NCBI RefSeq assembly: GCF_964199755.1
Contig: NC_133897.1
Location: forward strand, 118,367,579-118,431,578
Direction of reading: 5' to 3'
From: Larus michahellis
Taxonomy: Eukaryota; Chordata; Aves; Charadriiformes; Laridae
Length of the DNA: 64,000 nucleotides
In this document: positions 51,308-62,752 of the stretch, in pieces
Numbering within the stretch: the stretch's first letter is position 1
Layout of the letters: the number at the start of each line of letters is the position of its first letter
Translations under genes and position numbers: made by a program
The notes under the pieces: generated by a model
The model's input: the letters and a program-made list of their open reading frames with translations, nothing else
Told to the model about the DNA's origin: nothing
Database searches by the model: none

Positions 51308-51940
51308 AGTTAAAAAAAATTTTGAAAAACCCAGACTCTTTTCCACCAGTGACGGTATGTAAAAATATTACGTTCTCTAATCTGTTTGTGTCAAACGGTT
51401 TTGGTTTTGTCGTCCTCTGGGACATAAAGCTGCTTATTAAGAAGACAGTGGTGGGATTGCCTGAGAGCCCTCACCATCTCCTGGCATTCATCTCCTTGCA
51501 GAGCCCTTGCTTCCAGGATCTTTCCTCCAGCCCAGATCTTTATCTTCTTTTTCCCAGATCATTATTTTGTGTTTGTTTGGTGTTTTTTAAAGCCCTTCAC
51601 CATCTCCTCCTGGAGCTGCCAGGCCCTGGTTCTCCCAGTCCAAGCCATCAGTGTGAAGGATGAGGCACTAGCGGGCTCCTCAGCATTGCTCTGGAGAATT
51701 TGGGGTACGCCACTTTGGTTTAATCCAGGTTGGAGTAAAACTTACAACTGGCCCCCAGACCAGCTGTAGATCACAAGAAGCCGCTTCCACTTGGGAGGTT
51801 GAAAGTTCACTTTGGGACATGGATGCACGCACACACCCAATTATCCACCACCTGGTGACATTCAAGCTGGTTTTTTCCACCTATGACCCCCCACCCCTAA
51901 ATCCAACACCTATCTAGGTGGTCTCACCAAACAACAGCCA

Positions 51941-51946
51941 TTTATT
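51941..51946 (-). promoter_or_regulatory. Candidate poly(A) signal AATAAA of a minus-strand transcript
   Basis: On the minus strand AATAAA is followed within 20 bases by a GT-rich element (TGTTGTTTGGTGAG), a good match to a cleavage and polyadenylation site. It would end a transcript running toward CABLES1, leaving about 0.6 kb between convergent 3' ends. No coding exon of such a gene was recognised in the window. Confidence 0.35.
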
Positions 51947-52520
51947 GTGCATTTTCATTCCACATTACTAAAGTTACGCGAAAGGTTTGGCTCCCTACCT
52001 CCACCCACCACCGTCTGGGTTCTCCAGAGACCTGCGGCTGTAGATCGTATTTGCGGCTTACGCAAACAGAGCTGGATATACACAGACCCCAGAACATACA
52101 CATGCACAGAAATAGGCTTTGCTAATCATTTTCTAGAACTACTCTCTGGCTTCTTTGGGATAGTCTGCGATATCTTTAAGTGATACAACTTCAGCTAATT
52201 GCTCCAGCCTCCTAAAATACGGAGCCCACAGCATTAAGCCTTCCCTGGGAGCAGTGAGGAGTAGTTTGTGAGGACATGATAACACCTTCCCACGATGCTA
52301 AAGGATTTTGGCACCAGGCCCCACATTAAACATTTAAAAAAAAAAAAAGGTAAAAGTAGTTTAGGGAGGTGAGAGACTGAGCCATCGCAGCAACAATGCC
52401 AACATCACAAGCTGAGACTGAAATCTGTCCCAGGTTGAACCTTTGGGAAGGGAGGGAAGGAGTGTGGGAGGCAGATTGCAGCTTAATTTGTTCGTCTTCC
52501 ATTTTAAACTTTGTAGTGAA

Positions 52521-52533
52521 GGGGGGGGGGGGG
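52521..52533. repeat. G13 homopolymer
   Basis: Thirteen consecutive G residues downstream of CABLES1, followed by TGGAGAGG. Likely unstable in length and prone to sequencing error. Confidence 0.85.
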
Positions 52534-55195
52534 TGGAGAGGAAAAGGAAAACTTCAGGTGCATCCCTTCAAAGGAAGTTGCAGACAAGCAAAAAGGCCTT
52601 TCTGAAATCCTGAACCTTGTTCCTTCCCACCAACTTCAGCGTGAGCCCAAACAGCCAGAGACTCCCTGCCGCAGCCTGGTCGGGATGAGCTCGGAGGAGG
52701 GATTTCAAGTCTCTATAAACAAAAAAGAAAAAAAAAAACAACCCTTGCCCAGAACCCCAACAGCAAATTCCAGGACCGACAGTGAGAGGAGAAGCAATGG
52801 TTATCGTGTGCTGCTGGGAAAGAGCAGGAACTGTGATCCTGGAAAAGGGCCTGTATGCCTTCGAAGCAAGGCGGGAGGGACCAAGAAGTTGCTGAAGTTG
52901 CTGCTGACTTGAACAGCAAACGCTTCCTTCCCTTAGCGAGAGCTAAATACTGGCTACCACCATAGGTTCATTTGCCCTTTCTAGGCATTCTTCTAGCCTG
53001 TCACCCCTTTCCATAATGTTGCTAAGCATCATCTCAAACCAGCTAGGACTCTTGCCTCGGCTACGCCGCTTAGACAGATTCTCCAGGACTTAATTCCTCA
53101 AACCAGCAGAAGTTTCTTAGTTTGCCATCAGATTTCACTGGTGACTAATTTATAACATTTTGAACTCGTGTCAGCATTGCATCTAACTTGAAACTGAAAT
53201 CTTTTCCCTGTGGGAACTCTGGGACGGGGGATCCTCAGCAGCAGTGGATATTTTTAGCAGCATTTAGTTAGACAAGACACTAAAAGGAGAAAGGAGAGGC
53301 AAGAAAATAATCCTTTTCCAAGAGCTTCCAAGCGCAGTGAAGCGTTGCCTTGGCTAACGTCAGTGGGTATGTCCATCGAGGAAGGAGCTGTGTAAGCTAG
53401 GTTTTCAGAACCACTGACACGAGGCCTAAACTTCCCTATTTTTTTTTATTGGTGGTTTTATTTTTAATTCATCAGCACCCAGAGCTAGCCTTTATATTTG
53501 GCTCTCTTTTCCTTCCCAGCACATACAGACACAAGGGGCAAGTTTCCCTCTTCTCCGTTGCTTCCCTCTACCAACAGCTGGAGGGTTTTTACTTCAAGCG
53601 TTGACTGGGAGACCAAAAGGATGAAGAGGCAGAAGGTTTTTTTTACAAACCAGTATTAAATCCCCTGTGTTCACTAGCAGGGACTGGTTTACCAGGAATG
53701 GATTCTGTTCATTGATTTAGAAGAGAGAATATTGGGATTTTTTCTTTCAGTTTTGAGACTAAGCTTTAGACAATCTTTTCTTCAGCACCTGTAGAGGCTG
53801 GAGCCTTACAGCAAGGAAAGGTTTGGAGACATCTGGACTACCTCAAGCCACCTGCTTCTCCTCTTTGCCACACCAATAATTTACGTTGCCCGCATGGCTG
53901 CGCTGTGCTGTGTTTTTACAAAGGACACAGGCATCGTGTCGCAGCACGAGAATGGCAGTGGCAGCAGCCACTTTCAGTCACTCACACCAGAAGACAAAAG
54001 GGTCCCCATACTGGTCCCTGAATTTCTGCCCCATCCGTTCGCACATCAGGAACCCCTGGGAGTGCACAGGTCTCAGCTCTTTCTCCTCTCACACTCAGCC
54101 AGACATCACACACACACAAATTAAAATAGAAAAGCAGGTAAGATGGCAAACCTCAACGTATTTATAGAAAAAGTAAAAAAAAGAAAAGCAAGTTTAGCAA
54201 ATGGTAAGCACAAGAGGCGTGTTACGTGCCGGTCTGCTCTCCCCTCGCAAGGAGCTCAGGTGGCTGTCCCCGCCTGGTAAAGCCACACACTCGTGATGGC
54301 CTCCTCCACCCTTCCACGTTTTGATATTGCCTTGACTAAGCAGCCGCTCTGGATGGGGAGGGGAGGTAACGCACCAGGAATAGACTCAGAAGAATTGCAG
54401 AGCTGAACGGCCCGACACGCTGCGCGAGGGAGGGGGGAACCGTTCACGAAGTTGTAAATATGCCGAAAGCAATGGGAATCTGTGATTTCCGGTGGTATTT
54501 TCTGATGGCAACCAAAGCAGCCCAACTGTATTTCTTTTTTTTTGTTAAAAAAGATAAAAACCTAATGTAGAAACAGAGTAGCTGTAAAAGTTTAAAAAGA
54601 TGGATAAAAGGCTTTTATTTCTAAGCTGCTGTCATCCCACTCAGGGCAAAAATGCCTGAATTGTTACCATCCGAGCTGGATTAATGGTCTAGATCATGCT
54701 ATTTTCCAAGTCCCTCCCCACTTGCTGGCAGCTGGATGTCCCTGCGGAATGATGCACGTATGAATACCCCTAACCAGAGGCCTGAACCCCAGACACATTC
54801 CTCGTGTCCTCCCGCTTCTGTGGGTGGGAGCACAGCCTGCGAGGCAACCGGCTCCTGTTGATTAAACTGCTATGTGCAGTCCTTTTTAATTGGGAAAGTT
54901 ATTAGCTCTGTCTTCAGCACAGGGCAGGAGCACACAGTGGGCCAGGTACATTGGCTACCTCTTGGTTGCATGTTGTGGTAAGAGCTGGCTGTGCACCCAC
55001 CCACCACCCACTCGGCTTTCCTTGGAAAGGAAACCTACAGTGCCAGCAAGAAGGGATGCAAGGAGCCAACGCCACATTTGTCCACGTGAGCATCCCTAGA
55101 GGAAAAGGGGAGACCTCGGGCATGTTAAAGACATGCCCACCTAAAGAAAGAATTGAAGCAATGACTACACGCTCATCTTCAACTCTTAAGAAAAA

Positions 55196-55333
55196 GATCT
55201 CTGGAGACATTCAAAACCTGCCTGGACGTGTTCCTGTGCAACCTGCTCTAGGTGACCCTGCTCTGGCAGGGGGGTTGGACTAGATGATCTCCAGAGCTCC
55301 CTTCCAACCCCTACCAGTCTGTGATTCTGTGAT
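55196..55333 (+). mobile_element. CR1 LINE 3'-end fragment
   Basis: TCTCTGGAGACATTCAAAAC, CCTGCCTGGACGTGTTCCTG and GGGTTGGACTAGATGATCTC are followed by the tail GTGATTCTGTGAT. This is a heavily 5'-truncated sense copy downstream of CABLES1. Confidence 0.9.
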
Positions 55334-56065
55334 CTCTCTTCTGCCACCAGCTGTGGGAGGACTAAAAGGATGCTGAACAGCATGGCTGAAACACAATCAT
55401 TAGCAACCTTCTTTCAGCCTTCAAGGCCAAAAGTGAGATGTTCAAGGAGCACTAGGTCTGTGCTCTGACCTCCCATGATGCAACCCATGAACTAACTGCA
55501 CTGTAGCTCTTCATGGAGCACAAGCATTTTAATGAAACATCTAAGCATGGATTTAGACATTTCAGAGGGACAAAGTCCAACACATTTCCAAACATCACTA
55601 GGTTGTTCCAACCTCAGTCTCTTCTAGTTGTAAGCACTTTCTCTAGACAAAACTAGATCAACTCAAGCTTATAAGCAATTCCAGGGCATTTAACTATCTT
55701 TCAAAAGCACTCTGAGCACTTCCAAAAGCTCAATATTTAATGCCTTCTTCCAGAGCGACATCCTCCCAGCTATCTTGTAACATCCTTCAGTAAGCAGCAG
55801 AGACTGGACGCTAGTCAGTATCTCGGGTATTTCCGTGGGGCAAAGATTACAACACACAGGCAGCCAACACCAGAACTGCAAAGTGCTCATGTCCCGTGAC
55901 AGCCCGAGAGGTTCATTAATGTTTTCTGAATCCAAGACTCCACAAGCTGCCATCTGCCTTCCAGGGTGCCCTGTATCTCATTTTGTGTCTGTGCAGATTG
56001 GAGTTGAATTAAGACAACGACCTACACAGAAGAAAAAAAAATACTTTTTTTTGTCCGGTACCCAG

Positions 56066-56427
56066 TCATAGAATCATAGAATTGCCTAGGTTGGAAGGGA
56101 CCTTTCAGATCATCTAGTCCAACCATCGACCTAACACTGACAAAAACCAGCGCTAAACCATATCTCTAGGCACTGTGTCTACCCATCTTTTAAATACCTC
56201 CAGGGATGGTGCCTCAACCCCTTCCCTGGGCAGCCTGTTCCAATGATTAATAACCCTCTCAGTGTAAAAATTTTTCCTAATATCCAGTCTGAACCTTCCT
56301 TGGTGCAACTTGAGGCCATTTCCTCTTGTCCTATCGCCTGTTACTTGGGAGAAGAGACCGACCCCCACCTCTCTACAGCCTCCTTTCAGGTAGTTGTCGA
56401 GAGCCATAAGGTCTTTCATTTCCTCTA
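56066..56427 (-). mobile_element. CR1 LINE, 5'-truncated
   Basis: Starts with TCATAGAATCATAGAATTG and runs about 360 bases in antisense. The minus strand encodes the ORF2 tail with [20 protein letters not shown] and [16 protein letters not shown]. The body ends around 56427, where similarity to CR1 fades. Confidence 0.92.
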
Positions 56428-58172
56428 ACCTGAGAAATACCAGGCTGAGTTAGACCTCTCCCAGTCAGTGGAAGACACAAGGCATTCCATTCAGATGCGC
56501 TCTCTAAGGAACATTTCAGGTATCACAGTTTACATTATGGATCACGTAGATGGATTAAGAACTGTGAGATCCTGTTTCCTCTTTTATTCCTCGTTAGGTG
56601 CTTTTCGCTTAACTGCTGCTGTTCAGGTGTTTTGCTGTTGAGGGTTTTTTTTTTGCTTTTGGTTCACCTTTTATTATTTCAATAAAGGCAAAGATGAGCC
56701 GAAAGAAGCTGGTGCGGGACTGGGAGTTGGGTCTGGCTGACTCTTTCACACGGCGCATCCGGAGCTGCAGACTCCACCCTCCGCCCGATTTATTTTAAAA
56801 GCCTGCTGTGTCCATTAATGGAAAATTGGACTCTGTTCAGGCTGTGATAGTGTCCATGGACAGGAAAATGGAAAATTTCAGATTAAAGCTGCAGGAGATC
56901 AGGAAGAAAAATATCTGGTGAATTTAATTGATGGTGGCAGCACAATTATTATGGACAAATATTAAAGAAATGTCAGTCTGTGACCCAAAGCAGTTCGTTA
57001 GTTAGAAACATAAAGGAGAGTAGCATGAAAGTCTTCAAGGCCACAGGGCTGAGAAATTGAAATATTCCTCACCAGGAGGAAGTTCAGACACTTGGCAAAA
57101 TTGATCTTTTGAATGTATAGGAGAGGACATCTATTACTGTGACATTAAATTTGCCAACCATCCAAGTTATTGTCTCCTTAATTTCTTAGAGGTCTGAGAC
57201 ATATCTGATGACACTTGGGCCTCCCCTGCTCACTTTTGTACTCATCACTAGGTTTGAGAAAGTGCTGGGAGTCTCAGGGACATCATTCTGTAGTTTCCTT
57301 AAAATAAGCAGCTGAGTAGAGGGAAGAAGTCATGGTAGAAGCCTTCACTGAAGACCTGAACAGACATTGGAGAAGCACATCAGGGCACATGGAGACCCAT
57401 CTACACCTGGGTTGCTGCTGTCTACAGAGCAGAAGCCAGTAAATCAGTGAATGGCCTTTTCCAAGTGCAACTGAGCTTAGATTCTAGCAATGGCATTCCT
57501 ATGGGGAAAAAATGATAAATAAAAAGCTGTAAAAACAAGCAGAATTGCTGCTCTTAAACATACTGATTGATTTAATAACAATATTGTTCTCAGATGCTTT
57601 TTTTTTTTTGCAGTTAACAGTGCAGCAATGAAGTAAAAGAAAAACTTATTTTTAGCATAACTGTAACTATAGTTATTTATATACAACTACTATAGAATGT
57701 AGGAGGAGATGAAATCAGTATGATGACATGGAAACTTAATGGATTCTACATCAAAAAAACCCTTCCAAAATTCCAAAACCTTAAAGAATGCTCCAGCTGA
57801 AATTTCATGCCATGGGCTTGCTTTATTGTTTGTTTTTAAACTATCACATGGAAAATGATGATATAATTCTATAGCAGGAATATATTTTTGGAGTGGTCAA
57901 AAATATTTCAGAATACTTTGTACCTTCCTATTAAGGCAAGATAGCTGAATCTCCAGCCCATGGAAGAATTTGTCAGGAAGTGAGCTCATGGAGTCTCTCA
58001 GAGAGACCAACGTGAAAGACATCAGCTCTTTAAGAGTATGGTCACTTCTCTCCTTTCCCTAAAAAACATAAACACTTGCAAAACCCTTCCAGTCTTTACC
58101 TTTGGATTAAATGATTGAGTGAACCAGGAGCTGGTGCAACATAATATTCCATTATTTTTCTCCTAGCTCAAG

Positions 58173-58487
58173 TCATAGAACCATAAAATGGTTCGGGTTG
58201 GAAGGGATCTGAAACATCATCCGGTTCCAAGCCCCCTGCCATGGGCAGGGACACCTCCCACTAGACCAGGCTGCTCCAAGCCCCATCCAGCCTGGCCTTG
58301 AACACTTCCAGGGATGGGGCAGCCACAACTTCCCTGGGCAACCTGTTCCAGTGCCTCACCACCCTCACAGTAAAGAATTTCTTCCTGATATCTAACCTAA
58401 ATCTCCCCTCTTTCAGTTTAAAACCGTTACCCCTTGTCCTATTGCTACACTCCCTGACAAATAGTCCCTCCCCTTCTTTCCTGTAGA
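58173..58487 (-). mobile_element. CR1 LINE, 5'-truncated
   Basis: Starts TCATAGAACCATAAAATGG, then GGTTGGAAGGGATCTG and CCCCCTGCCATGGGCAGGGA, with the ORF2 tail in reverse (CCTGTTCCAGTGCCTCACCA). It is a different CR1 subtype from the copies at 56066 and 62240, judged by the CATGGGCAGGGACACC block. Confidence 0.92.
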
Positions 58488-61400
58488 AAACATGGGAGTC
58501 ACAGCCTAAGACATTCCCATCAGCACAACCATCTGTTCAAGGGAGCTGTATCTAGCCTGAAGCCCATACAAAGTGAATAGAGTATCACGATTTATTGATA
58601 ACCAGATTTAATTTGCATCAGGTTAAAAGAAGGTGTGGTTTATTAACCCATAGTGGAGAACACGGTAACAGACCCAAGTTTCTGCTAGAAAACTAGCCTA
58701 GAAAACTTTTCCCGTGAGCTGCCAAAGCCCCAGATGCTGGCAGCCGGAGCTTATACCATCATCTCGGCTGTTTTCCACTGCATTTACTCCTTTAAAACTG
58801 ACTTTCCGTGGTTTCAAAGAGGAGTTTGAACCAGAATGATGCCCTTGGGTCACATTTTCAGAAACAAGAAGAGTAAAAAACACGAGACAGATTTGGAAGG
58901 GAAAGGGGAAGTTATTTTCTAGCTTTTACAACAATTTCTTCAGCAGGAGGTTACGGGTTCCTCTGTCAAAATTTTCAGTGGCGCTGCCTTCACAATTCAG
59001 CATTTGCTCCGGTGAACTACACTGCTTTTCTCCAAAGATTTCTAAATGACAAAGGGTTTGTTTTATGGGTTTGTTTGTTTGTTTTAAACCAAAAGAAAAC
59101 AATATAGTTGAGGTTTTTTTCCATCTGAGAGGCTGCGGTAAGCAACTTACCCGCACAACACGGCTATTCACAACAGGAGCCATTCAATTCTTTGCTCAGC
59201 AATTTTAATATTCCGCTTTGAGTACAGCTGAGCCACATGAAATTCTGTTGTGTAAGGCTCGCCTTGAAAGTAGAGATTTATTTCCTTTGGTTACAGCTCA
59301 TGAAGTCTTGAGGCTACAACCATCTGTGTTAATCTCCACACAGTCTGTTCTTATTCATCATCAATAATAAGCCCAAGCAGCACCCATGCTGAAGACAGTA
59401 TGAGCAGACAAGTATAATAAAGAAATAAAAGCTGCCTCGCTGAAATTTTTAGCTTCTGTGTCGATCCTACATCCTAATTCTCCGAATATAACTGGAGACA
59501 TTAAATGAGAGAAAACAATTAACTTCGCCACTGAAAGAAAGTTCAGCTCCATTTTCTGAGCCGCCATCGCTGGAGTGATTTGCAGATCTCCGTCTTTGGC
59601 CATGGGACAGCCAGAAGCAGGACGGCGAAGAGAAGAACTTGGATGCTGTTTTCTTCTGCCTGCTAAAATGTATTGTGTCTCTTACGCTACAGCTGTTGGG
59701 GTGTTCTCCACTAACTGCTGAAGTTTGCTACACAAGCAGACCGGGTCATTCCACTGCTGGCAAGTGAGATCCAGGGCTGTGCCTGCAGAGCCACACACAA
59801 CTTTACCTCTGGCTTCATCTCCAGTGGCACCGAAATGATGTTGGCACTCCTGTCATTCAGCTTACATGAAGAAACTGGCTGTAAGGCTGATCACCCTGAG
59901 AGCTGCTGAGCACCCCTGGGCAACGTGGTGAGGGTCTCAATTAAAAATTTCTTCTGACTGCTCTAATGTGAATGAACTTCACTTGTGAACTTGTGAACCT
60001 GTGCAGGTAACTGGCACGGAGGCACAGGGAGCCCTCCCCCTGAGAAGGCAAAGAACAGACTGATTTCCAGTGAGGGAGAGGTGACTCCTTGAGAGAAGTT
60101 CTCCGTGCCTTGTTTGAAGCCAGAGCTCGTCTCTCAGTGTTCCAGAAGGTGTCTGACAGATAAACAGCAAAAATCCTTTTTGGTTCCCATCTCCAGCCAG
60201 GGCTAGAGGGGACGATTAGCCAGACTGGCTTAGCCTCCGCAGCTTTTAAAGGAAGGTCTGAGAAATATTTGCCTTGTGGTGTTTCCCACCCCAGTCAACC
60301 AATGCTTTCTGCTCATGCGATGTGACTGCTAATTGCAGCAGCGTAGTTCCGACAGTGGGCATTCGCAAATCTCCAAAGCATTTCAGCTCAACAACTTCAT
60401 GCCCGAACCATTAGTCCTCTTAGCAGAAACTTTAACCCTTTTGTTAATCTGTCTGGCGTTAGTGATACTCCTGCGCTTAGGCATGGCAAATGGCGCTCAC
60501 AGCTCTCCAGCTTTCCTTCCCATCTTTGTTGCCTAATGGTTTAAGGAGCGTAACTCCAAACTAGCGGTTTCTCAATCCGAATATCCATTTCCTCCCAACA
60601 GCATCAACCCTTCCCCTTATCAGTTTCCAAGGGGTTGTGCTGGAGGCCTGTTCTATTCAGCCAGCTTGCCGCAGGCAGGCGTTGTTCTTACAAGGTACGG
60701 CAAGGCAGCTGGGCACCTGCAACGCCAGCATAAACAAACTTGTTGGTGCACCAGCTTTCCTCATCGGCAAGGGGTGCAGAAATCAGAAGTTCAAGTGTAA
60801 ACATGGATCAAACTCCTGCAGGAAAATGGGCCTTTCGTCTGCTTCCCAAGGTGTGCTGACCCTCAGGTACTTGAACCAAGTCTTAGGGTAGAGCCACCAC
60901 CTCTTCACCAGCCTCATCTGTAGAAGTGCAAGTTTGCCTCCCTCTTGAGATGACGTTTGTAGGGACTCATGAAAGGTATGGGACCGCTGATGGCCCACGG
61001 CAGGAAGAAAAGCTCAAGCATTCTCAGCTCCTGACGTTACGTAGCGTCTCCTACAGTCCGGTCTGCAAGTGCACTTACAGGGTTTCACCCATTGCCAGGC
61101 AGGAGTGTTCAGGGAGGCTCGCACCCATTTTACTATATTCTTCTATATACAGGCTTCTCTATCCAGGCAACAAGCTGGCAACTGAACAAGTTCTGAGCCG
61201 TATGTTTTCAAATCTTAATGACGAAGTATACTAAGCATGCTCGCAGTCTGGTTTTCAAAGAGATTTTATGTACCATCAAATCAAGAACTTAACACACCAA
61301 GTGGCTACCTCTATGTATTCTGGAAGCCAAGACACTTTTTAGTAAGTAGAAGAACACTGATTGCTTCCCATCCCAGAGAGTAAGGAGGAGGTACATTCCC

Positions 61401-62239
61401 CACCTCGGTGATGAAGAAGAGAGAGCACAATTTTTTTAACCACATTCTTTCAAAAAATGGTCAATTTCCTAGCAGAAATCAAGGCTGACAACAATGTCAC
61501 CATCAAAGCATAGTTAAAAAAGGGTTAAGCTTCTCAAACCAGGCAATTAATATGGAAATGGTTACACAACCTTCACGGGCTCCTCTAATTCCTTTTTGTG
61601 ACTAAACAGACATGTATTTGTAATAGAACCTAATAATAAAAAAAACCCCAAACTCTGTGAATAAGCAACACATTTTTTCAGAAGCAAATCTCTTCCCATT
61701 TTACCTCTTGGTACAAAAGTAATTTGGCCTCAATTTTTTTCAGTCCTGCCCCCAATCTCCTTCCCCTCACCCAACGCCTTCTTTTCAAACAAAATGAGCC
61801 TGTCCCTGTGTCTATTGTCTGGAACTGGATTAAAGTTTCACACTGAGCCTGTTGCCTGGTTCACAGCAGCAGATGATCTGTTTGAAAGCTGTTCCTTCAG
61901 CTTCTGCTCTGGGCAAGACAAACTCACTACGGAGTTTTTCTTCAACCCACCATCTCCTTTAGCTTAGAGGTAAAACAAAGCTGGAAGAAACCTTTCCTCA
62001 GCACTCAGCACAGCTCCCAGCAACTAACTTTTCCACAATACTTAATAAAAGCATCTTTTTCAAAACACGTCCTATGTTGACATCGCATTTCTTGAATTCT
62101 TTGGATCTTGTTTGAGGATGACAAACAAGAACATGAGTATGTATACTCTCATCCACCAACTCCGACATAGGTGTTAAAAAGAGTAATAGTAAATCAGAAT
62201 TCTATCCCTTAGCGCGCGTTTTAATAGGTCCATTGCTTT

Positions 62240-62752
62240 TCATAGAATCATAGAATCATAGAACCATAGGGTTGGAAGGGACCTCTGGAGATCATCTCGT
62301 CCAACCCCCCTGCCAGAGCAGGGTCACCCAGAGCAGGTGGCACAGGAACGCATCCAGGCGGGTTTTGAATGTCTCCAGAGATGGAGACTCCACCACCTCT
62401 CTGGGCAGCCTGTGCCAGTGCTCTGCCACCCTCCAAGTAAAGAAGTTCCTCCTCATGTTTAGGTGGAACTTCCCATGTTCAAGTTTGTGCCCATTACCTC
62501 TTGTCCTGTCACTGGGCACCACTGAAAAGAGCCTGGCCCCATCCTCCTGACACCCACCCTTTAAGTATTTATAAGTGTTGATAAGATCCCCCCTCAGTCG
62601 TCTTTTTTCCAGACTGAAGAGACCCAAATCCCTCAGTCTTTCTTCATAAGAGAGATGTTCCAGTCCCCTAATCATCTCGGTAGCCCTTTGCTGCACCCTC
62701 TCCAGCAGTTCCCTGTCCTTCTTGAACCGGGGAGCCCAGAACTGGACACAGT
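62240..62752 (-). mobile_element. CR1 LINE, 5'-truncated, ORF2 tail still open
   Basis: Three copies of the terminal unit (TCATAGAATCATAGAATCAT and on) head about 510 bases in antisense. On the minus strand 134 codons stay open (62292-62696), containing [20 protein letters not shown] and [20 protein letters not shown], the end of CR1 reverse transcriptase ORF2. The open frame suggests this is the youngest copy in the window. It is 5'-truncated and lacks the catalytic RT core, so it is not mobile on its own. Confidence 0.94.

Larger units (their letters stand above)
48225..51320 (+). other. CABLES1: CABLES1 3' untranslated region (extent inferred)
   Basis: The region starts directly after the stop codon. 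No splice-supported coding sequence follows. Poly(A) signals occur at 49283 (ATTAAA), 50925 (AATAAA) and 51298 (overlapping AATAAATAAA); the distal ones give a 3' UTR of 2.7-3.1 kb, similar to what I recall for the human gene. It contains a TG-rich run near 48772-48806, an ACT repeat at 49013-49032, a G-rich quadruplex candidate at 50253-50271 and a CTC repeat near 50294-50316. The end point is inferred, not observed. Confidence 0.65.

Noticed and set aside
59361..59603. 80-codon minus-strand frame with hydrophobic C-terminus, considered as a TMEM241 exon
   Set aside because: The sequence does not match the conserved TMEM241 peptides I could recall and lacks a convincing acceptor and donor pair.
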